Assembly (NCBI GenBank): GCA_900544535.1
Contig: UQVH01000005.1
Span: forward strand, 101,258-165,257
Direction of reading: 5' to 3'
Origin: an uncultured Bacteroidales bacterium
GTDB taxonomy: Bacteria > Bacteroidota > Bacteroidia > Bacteroidales > Muribaculaceae
DNA: 64,000 nt
The notes beneath the pieces were generated by a model. It did not search any database. It was not told where the DNA came from and saw only the letters and a list, made by a program, of their open reading frames with translations. The translations under genes and the position numbers were made by a program. Of this stretch, positions 16,532-24,580 are shown one piece after another. Within the stretch, counting starts at the first letter, position 1. Every line of letters begins with the position of its first letter.

Positions 16532-18505
16532 TTATTCCTTTTTAGAAGCCGATGCCCTATAACGAGGATGCGGATGATGGACAACATCCGGAAACTCACG
16601 TTCGATAAAGCCATCTTTCAACAATAGCGGAATTATCTTATCAATAAGATAACGTTTCTGACGTCCCACATAGGCACCTATTTCTTCAATTGTACGCCAT
16701 TCAGAGCAATAAGACACAATCAAATCGCTAAGTTCCAAGAAAGTAAAACGTTTTTTTGAAGTCGACACCTTTTGGTCGAAGTCGACACCTTTTGAGCCCG
16801 AAGTCGACACCTTTTGAGCCGAGGTTCCCACCTTTTGACCGAAGTCGACACCTTTTGAGCCCGAAGTCCCCACCTTTTGGGCCGAAGTCCCCACCTTTTG
16901 GGCCGAAGTTCCCACCTTTTGAGCCGAAGTTCCCACCTTTTGAGCCGAAGTTCCCACCTTTTGGGCCGAGGTCCCCACCTTTTGGGTCAAGGTTCCTTCA
17001 TAAACGTCCGCAAGCTTATATACAGTACCACGACCATAGCCCATTGATGTCAGAATACCAAGCCGACACATACGTTTCAACATTTCAGTAATATCAGCCT
17101 TGTGCATACTCAGAGACTGCCGTAACCTCTCATTTGAGATTTCACGTTCCGTAAGAGCCAACGCAGCGGCGAGATACATGTTATTATCACATTTTTCCAT
17201 TCTGTCGCCATAGCGTCTGAGCAATTCATCCCGGATTTCTTCATGTATCAATGAGTGCATGGACAACGAAATCACGACTCTATCAGGCTGGCTGTTTTCG
17301 ACAAGCATCGGACTGACCCAACCATTCTTTTTCCATCCCTCCATTATCTTATCGCCCCCACTGCCGGCCTTATCTGCCGGTCCAAGCATCATGAACATGG
17401 TCTGAAGCGACAGATTTCGGCACTGGCTTATACCACCTGCAAAAAACTGGCGACGTGAAACCAGCAGAGTGCCCGGATTGGAAAATTCAAATTTACCTTT
17501 TGAATAGGTTATGATTAAAGATGTCTCCGCCGTATAATCGGCATGGACACATAGATTTATAAAAGCCTCTCTTATAGCGACATGAGCGGGAGACTCATCA
17601 ATCCGCAGGTTGTCCTTAAGAACAAACGGTTTGGGGAGATAGCTCTGAATCACCGGCAACGTCCTGCGGTAGAACTGGAAAAGGTTCGGTTCCCAGTTTC
17701 CATCAGGATAAATACGGTTGCTCCAGCGGGCGCCCAAAGAATCATCCATTTCACGATAATCAGGGAAATAGGACGGCAGACATTCAGGGTCCGTTATCGA
17801 CCGATACTTTCCAAACATCAGGATACCCGCCACCGTGAAGCCTTCCTTTCCGGTCTGACGGTCTTTTCTGTAAGCTCCCAGCCGTTTCAAAAAATCCATG
17901 TCACTCAAAGCACCCCAGGCATGGTCAGGCTTTGAGATACTGAAAAGCTGACGATATTGCAGCAATGACTCTTTGTCAATATCGTCTTCAAAACTGTAAT
18001 TGTCCAGGATTCTCTGGTCGGACGAATAGAGCAGATTCGCATCGGAAAACATCCGTCGCACCTCACGTCGGCTGCACTTATAATCGCCTTCAAAATTGCG
18101 CTTGAAAGTACCTTCATAGGGGTCAAGTCCCTGATAGACCGGGCGCATATCCCTTTCAGCCCGCGGCACATTGATCACGAGGAGTCTACAACCCTTGTAA
18201 TCCAGGACTTCAACATCTCCCGACTTAAGCAACGAGACATTTACAATCCCCTTGTTATTGACTCCTGACCAAAAATCCTTTTTATATTTCTCAATCAGGT
18301 CATCCGAAAGCCCATCTATATAAAACTCACCGTTTTTCTCCCTTACACCCAATACAATAATCCCACCATCCGTATTGGCGAATGAGCTATATGTCTCCCA
18401 GATGCTCCCAGGAAATCCTCCCGCTGCACTTTTGAACTCAACATCATCAGACTCTCTATTTTTAACCAGATCGTCAACAAAGAGATTCACGTTAATCTTT
18501 TTCAT
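16532..18505 (-). CDS. AlbA_2/HATPase_c_4 regulator with 11 heptad repeats
   Basis: 657 residues. An N-terminal AlbA_2 (Schlafen-like) domain (DDVEFKSAAGG, SSFANTDGGIIVLGV) is followed by a RecG-C/HATPase_c_4 domain (FSNPGTLLVSRRQFFAGG; MMLGPADKAGSGGDKI), a winged-helix region, a repeat tract (about residues 508-584), and a C-terminal winged helix (EEIGAYVGRQKRYLIDKI). Such proteins are annotated as ATP-binding or putative transcriptional regulators; the exact function is not established. The repeat tract is eleven 7-residue units, mostly QKVGTSA with two SKGVDF units. GC content is visibly lower than in the flanking genes, hinting at transfer. A -7 box TATCTTTG (18529-18536) lies 24 nt before the ATG. 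Confidence 0.85.
   Translation of the reverse strand: MKKINVNLFVDDLVKNRESDDVEFKSAAGGFPGSIWETYSSFANTDGGIIVLGVREKNGEFYIDGLSDDLIEKYKKDFWSGVNNKGIVNVSLLKSGDVEVLDYKGCRLLVINVPRAERDMRPVYQGLDPYEGTFKRNFEGDYKCSRREVRRMFSDANLLYSSDQRILDNYSFEDDIDKESLLQYRQLFSISKPDHAWGALSDMDFLKRLGAYRKDRQTGKEGFTVAGILMFGKYRSITDPECLPSYFPDYREMDDSLGARWSNRIYPDGNWEPNLFQFYRRTLPVIQSYLPKPFVLKDNLRIDESPAHVAIREAFINLCVHADYTAETSLIITYSKGKFEFSNPGTLLVSRRQFFAGGISQCRNLSLQTMFMMLGPADKAGSGGDKIMEGWKKNGWVSPMLVENSQPDRVVISLSMHSLIHEEIRDELLRRYGDRMEKCDNNMYLAAALALTEREISNERLRQSLSMHKADITEMLKRMCRLGILTSMGYGRGTVYKLADVYEGTLTQKVGTSAQKVGTSAQKVGTSAQKVGTSAQKVGTSAQKVGTSGSKGVDFGQKVGTSAQKVSTSGSKGVDFDQKVSTSKKRFTFLELSDLIVSYCSEWRTIEEIGAYVGRQKRYLIDKIIPLLLKDGFIEREFPDVVHHPHPRYRASASKKE
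16754..16984 (-). repeat. Coding minisatellite, 11 units of about 21 bp
   Basis: Inside the AlbA-domain gene. Each unit contains CAAAAGGTG followed by GGGACC/TCGACT-type sequence. Two units have spacing 22 then 20 nt between CAAAAGG cores, so they are read one frame off (SKGVDF instead of QKVSTS) before the frame is restored. Confidence 0.95.
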
Positions 18506-18528
18506 AGGCGGGAGGGTTTAGGATAATG

Positions 18529-18536
18529 CAAAGATA
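18529..18536 (-). promoter_or_regulatory. -7 box of the AlbA-domain gene
   Basis: TATCTTTG on the minus strand, 24 nt before ATG 18505. No convincing -33 box. Confidence 0.5.
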
Positions 18537-18598
18537 GACAAAAAAATCGAATATCATGACGGCCGGATGATTTCGCGACCGGAGAGGATCGGAAAACG

Positions 18599-18634
18599 AG
18601 CGTGGCGGAATCCGGTGAGGGAGTCCGCCACGCT
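18599..18634 (-). terminator. Terminator of the lipoprotein gene at 18673
   Basis: An 11-bp stem (18599-18609 with 18624-18634, AGCGTGGCGGA and complement) is followed on the minus strand by CGTTTTCC, 40 nt after the stop codon. Confidence 0.7.
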
Positions 18635-18672
18635 GAGTGGTTTTTTAAATTAAAATATGTATGTCAGATATA

Positions 18673-19500
18673 TTATTTTGAAGGAGAAAAGGTAAATGTC
18701 ACTTTGGCTGCCACTCCGTCTTCCTCCTCTTCATATTCTTCCGAGACTACCAAATCAGAACCTTTTAAGGAAACAGTCATTACTCCGGCATCGTCCCATG
18801 TTCCCGACCATCGATAGCCTACCAGACCTTCTTTTTCATCAATCCAGCGCCAATAAGCAATATCGGCCTCCATGTTTTCATTGTATCGCGCATAGGTACC
18901 GAATTCCGAGATTTCCACCTTATAAGGCACAGCTGCCTGCTCCACATATTGCAATCCGCTCACATTGTTGGCCGGAGCAGTCTTATCATAGACTTTTTTC
19001 CCGCCGGACCAAATCTCCATCCTTACACTCTTTGTCTTCCACAGCCTGCAGAGAGATTTCGAAAAATCACTGAGGTTCGGAACCTGGGTCTTAAGCGCGG
19101 AATGAGTTTCAGAACCCGATGACGTGGTAATAGTCATAAGAACTGAATTTGAACCGGACGACTCAACAACTATCGTTCCAAAATCCTTGAGATTATAATG
19201 GTTATCGCCGCTCATGGTATAAGTACCGGCATAAACTCCGTCGGATTCAGCACGGGGCACAGAATAACTTTCATAATCATCTATCCCTGCCTGATCTGTG
19301 ATAATGATATAATTGCCACTTGCCGTGAACTCCACAGAGCGATAGGGGCTACCGGAGGTCATCTCATATTTCGCACTTGCGCTTTCATACGGAAGGTCTG
19401 GAGAACTACCGTTCTTGTTGTCATCATCACTGCAAGAAATAAGCGTAAAACCGAAGCATACCGCAACAGGGAGCGCCATCGAATATAACAATTTTTTCAT
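18673..19500 (-). CDS. Hypothetical lipoprotein
   Basis: 275 residues. Lipoprotein signal MKKLLYSMALPVAVCFGFTL ending in ISC (Cys about 23), then an Asp/Asn/Ser-rich linker (DDDNKNGSSPD) as in Bacteroidetes surface-exported lipoproteins. The mature part is beta-rich with repeated Tyr/Thr strands (YEMTSGSPYRSVEFTASGNY) and a central KSLCRLWKTKSVRMEI segment seen in lipocalin-like proteins of this phylum. No enzymatic motif. Monocistronic: a TACCTTTG -7 box at 19553-19560 and a terminator at 18599-18634. Confidence 0.7.
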   Translation of the reverse strand: MKKLLYSMALPVAVCFGFTLISCSDDDNKNGSSPDLPYESASAKYEMTSGSPYRSVEFTASGNYIIITDQAGIDDYESYSVPRAESDGVYAGTYTMSGDNHYNLKDFGTIVVESSGSNSVLMTITTSSGSETHSALKTQVPNLSDFSKSLCRLWKTKSVRMEIWSGGKKVYDKTAPANNVSGLQYVEQAAVPYKVEISEFGTYARYNENMEADIAYWRWIDEKEGLVGYRWSGTWDDAGVMTVSLKGSDLVVSEEYEEEEDGVAAKVTFTFSPSK

Positions 19501-19552
19501 AGCTAAAATTGTGTGTAAAATTTATGTTATGTACGTTGTTTATAATCGTTTG

Positions 19553-19560
19553 CAAAGGTA
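19553..19560 (-). promoter_or_regulatory. -7 box of the lipoprotein gene
   Basis: TACCTTTG on the minus strand, 53 nt before ATG 19500. -33 box not clear. Confidence 0.5.
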
Positions 19561-19646
19561 TACATAAGTTAAGAAATCATCCCCCTCCGAAGGTTAAACT
19601 GCGTTAATACAGTAAATTTTCATTAAATCATGTGCGCATATACAAA

Positions 19647-19681
19647 CGTCCCCCTGAAACCGGAATGGTTCCAAGGGGACG
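19647..19681 (-). terminator. Probable terminator of nifJ
   Basis: Inverted repeat CGTCCCC...GGGGACG with an inner AACC/GGTT pairing, 60-95 nt after the nifJ stop. The U tract after it on the minus strand is short (GTTTGT), so the call is tentative. Confidence 0.45.
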
Positions 19682-19740
19682 GATGGTTATTTCAGGGGGC
19701 GGACCGGAGTCTCACCCTCTCGAAGTGACGTTTTTTCCGA

Positions 19741-22700
19741 TTACTTCACCTCAGGTGCGGGCTCAACACCCCACTGCTGCTGTGCGAGACGGCGGTAGTT
19801 GTTGTAGCGCCACTGAGCGTTGGCTTTGGCTGCTGCGAAGAGGTCGGCGGCTTCTGCGGGATACTGCTTCATTACGGATGCGTAACGAACCTCACCCTTG
19901 AGGAAGTCTTCGAACTTATCCCACTGCGGTTCTTTCGAATCGAGAGAGAAGGGGTTCTTGCCTTCTTCTTCGAGAGCGGGATTGTAGCGCCAGAGGTGCC
20001 AGTAGCCGCATTCAACAGCCTTGGCCTGCTCTTCCTGAGCGTGGCCCATGCCGGCGCGGATACCGTGGTTGATACAGGGCGAGTAAGCGATTACGAGCGA
20101 AGGACCGTCGTAAGCCTCAGCCTCGCGGAGTGCCTTGAGGGTCTGGGCGTTGTCGGCACCCATGGCAACCTGAGCGACGTAAACGTAGCCGTAGGTCGAT
20201 GCGATGAGACCGAGGTCTTTCTTGCGGATGCGCTTTCCTGAAGCGGCGAATTTGGCGATGGCGCCGAGCGGAGTAGCCTTTGAAGACTGGCCGCCGGTGT
20301 TGGAGTAAACCTCGGTGTCGAGCACGAGAACGTTGACGTTCTTGTTGCTTGCGAGCACGTGGTCGAGACCGCCGAAGCCGATGTCGTAAGCGGCGCCGTC
20401 GCCGGCGATGATCCACTGTGAACGCTTGGCGATGTGTTCCTTGTTGGCGAGGATGCCCTTGCAGACGTCACATCCGCAGGCTTCGCAGAGAGGAACGATC
20501 TTTTCAGCAACTTCCGAGGTAACGGCGAAATCGCTGCGGTTTGCGAGCCACTTGGCGGCGAGCTCCTTGATTTCGGCGCCGCAGGTGGGGCAGTCGATTG
20601 CCTGCTGCATGAGACCTGCGATGCGGCCCTGGAGTTTCTCGTGAGCGAGAGTCATGCCGAGACCGAATTCAGCGAAGTCTTCGAAGAGCGAGTTGGCCCA
20701 TGCTACACCCTGACCCTTGGCGTTGGTGGTGTAAGGAGTCGAGGGAACGGAGCCTGAGTAGATTGAAGAACAGCCGGTTGCGTTGGCCACGATTTCGTGG
20801 TCGCCGTAGAGCTGGGAGATGAGTTTCACATAGGGAGTTTCGCCGCAGCCTGAGCAAGCACCGGAGAATTCGAAGAGCGGAGTTGCGAACTGAGAGTTCT
20901 TGACATTGCTCTTGATGTCGACGAGATCCTGCTTGGAAGCGACTTCCTTGACGCAGTAGTCCCATTCTTTCTGCACGTCGAGCTGGGTTTCGAGAGGCTT
21001 CATTTCGAGAGCCTTAACGCCCTTCTTGCCGGGGCAGACGAGAACGCAGTTGCCGCAGCCGAGACAGTCGAGGACGTCGACGCTCTGGAGGAAGCGCATA
21101 CCGGTGAACTGCTTGCCGATGGCGGGGATTGTCTTGTCGTCGCCGAAGGGAGCGGCAGCCATTTCCTTTTCGTCGAGGACGAAGGGACGGATGGCGGCGT
21201 GGGGGCAGACGAAAGCACACTTGTTACACTGGATACAGTTTTCTTCGAGCCATTCGGGGACGAAGGCTGCGACACCACGCTTTTCGTAAGCTGCGGTGCC
21301 CTGTTCCCAGGTACCGTCTTCGCGGCCAACGAATGCGCTGACCTTGAGGAGGTCACCGTCCTGTGCGTTGATCGGACGAACGATGTTGTTGATGAATTCG
21401 GGATCGTTGTTGGCAACGGCTGCTTCCTCGGTGAGGCTGCTCCATGCCTTGTCGACGGGGAGCTGCTTGTATTCGCCGCCGCGGTCTACTGCGGCATAGT
21501 TCTTGTCGACAACGTCCTGACCCTTCTTGCCGTAGCTCTTGACGATGAATTTCTTCATCTGCTCGACGGCGAGATCAACGGGGATCACTTCGGTGATGCG
21601 GAAGAATGCGCTCTGGAGGATGGTGTTGGTGCGGTTGCCCAGACCGATTTCCTGAGCGATCTTGGTTGCGTTGATGTAGTAGACAGTGATGTCGTTGTCA
21701 GCGAAATATTTCTTGATTTTGTTGGGGAGATTCTTGGCGAGTTCCTCACCTTCCCAGATGGTGTTGAGGAGGAATGTGCCGCCCTTGCGGAGACCGCGGG
21801 TAACGTCGTACATGTGGAGGTAAGCCTGCACGTGGCATGCAACGAAGTTAGGAGTGGTCACCAGGTAGGTCGAACGAATAGGCTCGTCGCCGAAACGGAG
21901 GTGAGAGCAGGTGAAGCCGCCTGACTTTTTGGAGTCGTAGGCGAAGTAAGCCTGGCAATATTTATTGGTGTTGTCGCCGATGATCTTCACCGAGTTCTTG
22001 TTGGCACCTACTGTACCGTCGGCACCGAGGCCGTAGAACTTGGCTTCGAAAGTGCCTTCGCCGCCGAGTGCGATCTCTTCCTTCTGGGGAAGCGAAGTGA
22101 AGGTGACGTCGTCTACGATGCCCACGGTGAAGTGGTTCTTCGGGGTGGGAAGGGCGAGGTTTTCGAACACTGCGAGGATCTGGGCGGGAGTGGTGTCCTT
22201 GGAAGCGAGACCGTAGCGGCCGCCGACGATAACGGGAGCGTCAGCCTGACCGTAGAAGCAGTCCTTGACGTCGAGATAGAGGGGCTCGCCGTTTGCTCCG
22301 GGTTCCTTGGTGCGGTCAAGCACGGCGATGCGCTTTGCGGTCTTGGGGACAGCTGCGAGGAAGTGCTTTGCAGAGAAGGGACGATAGAGGTGAACGGAAA
22401 CGAGACCTACCTTTTCGCCGTTGGCGCGGAGGTGGTCGATGGCTTCCTGAGCGGCCTGGGTAACAGAACCCATGGCGATGATGACGCGCTCAGCTTCGGG
22501 ATCGCCGTAGTAGTTGAAGAGACCGTATTCACGACCGGTGATACGGGTGATTTCCTTCATGTATTCCTCGACAATTTCGGGAACGCGATTATAATATTCG
22601 TTGCTGGCTTCACGGTGCTGGAAGAAAACGTCGCCGTTTTCAGCCATGCCGCGTGCAACGGGCTTTTCGGGGTTGAGGGCGCGTGCGCGGAAGTCGGCGA

Positions 22701-23304
22701 GAGCCTTCTGATCGATCAGCGGAGCGAGCTCGTCCTGATCCATAGCCTCGATCTTCTGGATTTCGTGAGATGTACGGAAACCGTCAAAGAAGTTGATGAA
22801 GGGGACGCGGCTCTTGATGGTTGCGAGGTGAGCGACACCTGCGAGATCCATGACCTCCTGAACAGAACCTTCGGCGAGCATGGCGAAGCCTGTCTGACGG
22901 CAGGACATCACATCCTGGTGGTCACCGAAAATCGAGAGGGCGTGAGATGCGAGTGTACGGGCCGAAACATGGAAGACGCAGGGGAGCAGCTCGCCGGCGA
23001 TCTTGTACATGTTGGGGATCATCAGGAGAAGACCCTGAGAAGCAGTGTAGGTAGTTGTGAGGGCACCTGCCTGGAGAGAACCGTGAACGGCTCCGGCGGC
23101 ACCGCCTTCAGACTGCATTTCCTGTACCAGCACGGTTTCGCCAAAAATGTTTTTGCGACCGGCGGCAGCCCATTCGTCCACGTATTCAGCCATCGTTGAC
23201 GAGGGAGTGATGGGGTAGATGGCGGCCACTTCGGAGAACATGTAGCTCACATGGGCGGCAGCCTGGTTACCATCACAGGTCAAGAATTTTTTTTCTTTAC
23301 TCAT
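19741..23304 (-). CDS. nifJ: Pyruvate:ferredoxin (flavodoxin) oxidoreductase
   Basis: 1187 residues, the full single-chain form. It oxidatively decarboxylates pyruvate to acetyl-CoA and CO2 with reduction of ferredoxin or flavodoxin, central to anaerobic fermentation. Domain order: pyrimidine-binding domain I (DGNQAAAHVSYMFSEVAAIYPITPSS), domain II, gamma/transketolase-like domains, an EKR segment, two 4Fe-4S clusters (CIQCNKCAFVCPH; CLGCGNCVLVCPG), then the TPP domain with CSGCGETPYVKL and GDGAAYDIGFGG. The start ATG 23304 (MSKEKKFLTCDG) is preferred; the open frame runs 40 codons further but through the promoter. Monocistronic. Confidence 0.98.
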   Translation of the reverse strand: MSKEKKFLTCDGNQAAAHVSYMFSEVAAIYPITPSSTMAEYVDEWAAAGRKNIFGETVLVQEMQSEGGAAGAVHGSLQAGALTTTYTASQGLLLMIPNMYKIAGELLPCVFHVSARTLASHALSIFGDHQDVMSCRQTGFAMLAEGSVQEVMDLAGVAHLATIKSRVPFINFFDGFRTSHEIQKIEAMDQDELAPLIDQKALADFRARALNPEKPVARGMAENGDVFFQHREASNEYYNRVPEIVEEYMKEITRITGREYGLFNYYGDPEAERVIIAMGSVTQAAQEAIDHLRANGEKVGLVSVHLYRPFSAKHFLAAVPKTAKRIAVLDRTKEPGANGEPLYLDVKDCFYGQADAPVIVGGRYGLASKDTTPAQILAVFENLALPTPKNHFTVGIVDDVTFTSLPQKEEIALGGEGTFEAKFYGLGADGTVGANKNSVKIIGDNTNKYCQAYFAYDSKKSGGFTCSHLRFGDEPIRSTYLVTTPNFVACHVQAYLHMYDVTRGLRKGGTFLLNTIWEGEELAKNLPNKIKKYFADNDITVYYINATKIAQEIGLGNRTNTILQSAFFRITEVIPVDLAVEQMKKFIVKSYGKKGQDVVDKNYAAVDRGGEYKQLPVDKAWSSLTEEAAVANNDPEFINNIVRPINAQDGDLLKVSAFVGREDGTWEQGTAAYEKRGVAAFVPEWLEENCIQCNKCAFVCPHAAIRPFVLDEKEMAAAPFGDDKTIPAIGKQFTGMRFLQSVDVLDCLGCGNCVLVCPGKKGVKALEMKPLETQLDVQKEWDYCVKEVASKQDLVDIKSNVKNSQFATPLFEFSGACSGCGETPYVKLISQLYGDHEIVANATGCSSIYSGSVPSTPYTTNAKGQGVAWANSLFEDFAEFGLGMTLAHEKLQGRIAGLMQQAIDCPTCGAEIKELAAKWLANRSDFAVTSEVAEKIVPLCEACGCDVCKGILANKEHIAKRSQWIIAGDGAAYDIGFGGLDHVLASNKNVNVLVLDTEVYSNTGGQSSKATPLGAIAKFAASGKRIRKKDLGLIASTYGYVYVAQVAMGADNAQTLKALREAEAYDGPSLVIAYSPCINHGIRAGMGHAQEEQAKAVECGYWHLWRYNPALEEEGKNPFSLDSKEPQWDKFEDFLKGEVRYASVMKQYPAEAADLFAAAKANAQWRYNNYRRLAQQQWGVEPAPEVK

Positions 23305-23421
23305 AGTGGTATGTAATCTATTTAAATAGAGATAATTATAATAAGTTTCCGGTATCAGACACAAACATCCGGAAGCCGACCGTGTGTTCAGGGCCGTTTG
23401 CTCATGGATGATTTTGCCCGG

Positions 23422-23453
23422 CAAAAATACAAAAATTTTTCCTCCCTCACAAA
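23422..23453 (-). promoter_or_regulatory. nifJ: Promoter of nifJ
   Basis: -33 TTTG (23450-23453) and -7 TATTTTTG (23422-23429) spaced exactly 20 nt on the minus strand. Predicted start near 23415, giving a leader of about 110 nt. The -33 box lies in the loop of the asd terminator. Confidence 0.8.
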
Positions 23454-23470
23454 TAGGAGGGAGGAAAAAT
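23435..23470 (-). terminator. asd: Terminator of asd
   Basis: Perfect 14-bp stem (23435-23448 with 23457-23470, ATTTTTCCTCCCTC and complement), loop of 8 nt, followed on the minus strand by TTTTG. It lies 55 nt after the asd stop. Confidence 0.9.
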
Positions 23471-23524
23471 GTCAGTGAGTTTCAGATAGATGTGTGAAAT
23501 ATCCGTAATAAATGTTTGGCTTTA

Positions 23525-24535
23525 TCAAGAGCGGGGATGGGCGAGCATATACTGCGCGATCTGCACGGCGTTGAGCGCGGCACCTTTCTTGATCTGGTCG
23601 CCGACGAGCCAGAAAGTGAGGCCGTTGGGGTTGGCTATGTCCTTGCGCAGACGGCCGGCATAGACGGGGTCTTTGCCTGCGGCGTCAAGGGGCATGGGAT
23701 ATTTTTTCGCTGCGGGTTCATCGATGACCACGAGACCTTCGGCGTGTTCAAAGGCGTTGCGGGCTTCCTCGACGCTGATCGGACGCTCGGTCTCGACCCA
23801 GACAGCCTCACTGTGGGCGCGCATGACGGGAACGCGGATGCAGGTGGCGCTGACTTCGAGTCCGGGGGCGTGCATGATCTTCTTGGTCTCGTTGTACATC
23901 TTCATCTCTTCTTTGGTGTAGTCGTTGTCAAGGAAGACGTCGATGTGGGGGATGAGGTTGTAGGCCAGCTGGTAGGCGAATTTCTCTACCGTGGGCTCCT
24001 TGCCCTCGGCCAGTTCGGCATATTGCTTTTCAAGTTCTGCCATTGCGACGGCACCGGCTCCGCTGGCGGCCTGGTAGGTTGCGACGTGGACGCGCTTTAT
24101 CGGCGAGATGTCGTTGAGGGGCTTGAGGGCAACTACCATGATGGCGGTGGTGCAGTTGGGGTTGGCGATGATGCCGCGGGGGGTGTCGAAAGCGTCCTCT
24201 CCGTTGACTTCGGGGACAACCAGGGGCACATCCTTGTCCATGCGGAAGGCACTGGAGTTGTCGATCATGATCGCGCCGTGCTTAGTGATGGTTTCGGCGA
24301 ACTCGCGTGACACACCGGCTCCGGCCGAAACAAAGGCAAAGTCAACACCCTTGAAGTCGTCGTTGTGCTGGAGGAGCCTGACTGTGTGTTTCTGACCACG
24401 GAATTCATAGGTTTTGCCCGCACTGCGCTCCGATCCGAAGAGCAGAAGCTCGTCAATCGGGAAATTCTGTTCGTCAAGGACACGGAGAAATTCCTGTCCT
24501 ACGGCGCCACTGACGCCGACAATTGCAACTTTCAT
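23525..24535 (-). CDS. asd: Aspartate-semialdehyde dehydrogenase
   Basis: 336 residues. It reduces aspartyl-4-phosphate to aspartate semialdehyde with NADPH, feeding lysine/diaminopimelate, threonine and methionine synthesis. The N-terminal KVAIVGVSGAVGQEFLRVL dinucleotide motif, the active-site segment IANPNCTTAIMV with the nucleophilic Cys, and a HSEAVWVETERP segment late in the chain are all present. Length is usual. It starts 45 nt after the stop of the acyl-CoA ligase gene, with no terminator between, so it may be co-transcribed; it ends at a strong hairpin that also borders the nifJ promoter. Confidence 0.97.
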   Translation of the reverse strand: MKVAIVGVSGAVGQEFLRVLDEQNFPIDELLLFGSERSAGKTYEFRGQKHTVRLLQHNDDFKGVDFAFVSAGAGVSREFAETITKHGAIMIDNSSAFRMDKDVPLVVPEVNGEDAFDTPRGIIANPNCTTAIMVVALKPLNDISPIKRVHVATYQAASGAGAVAMAELEKQYAELAEGKEPTVEKFAYQLAYNLIPHIDVFLDNDYTKEEMKMYNETKKIMHAPGLEVSATCIRVPVMRAHSEAVWVETERPISVEEARNAFEHAEGLVVIDEPAAKKYPMPLDAAGKDPVYAGRLRKDIANPNGLTFWLVGDQIKKGAALNAVQIAQYMLAHPRS

Positions 24536-24580
24536 GTTCTGATTGATTCTGAGAAAATATGTGTGACTTGATTATCTGTT

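Noticed and set aside
16754..16984. CRISPR-like array
   Set aside because: Units are about 21 bp without unique spacers and are translated as heptads inside a real gene.
22132..23199. Long plus-strand open frame of 355 codons
   Set aside because: It is exactly antisense to nifJ, whose motifs are unambiguous; high GC gives long antisense frames here.
23305..23424. N-terminal extension of nifJ by 40 codons
   Set aside because: It would include the promoter region; the family starts at the KKFLTCDGN segment.
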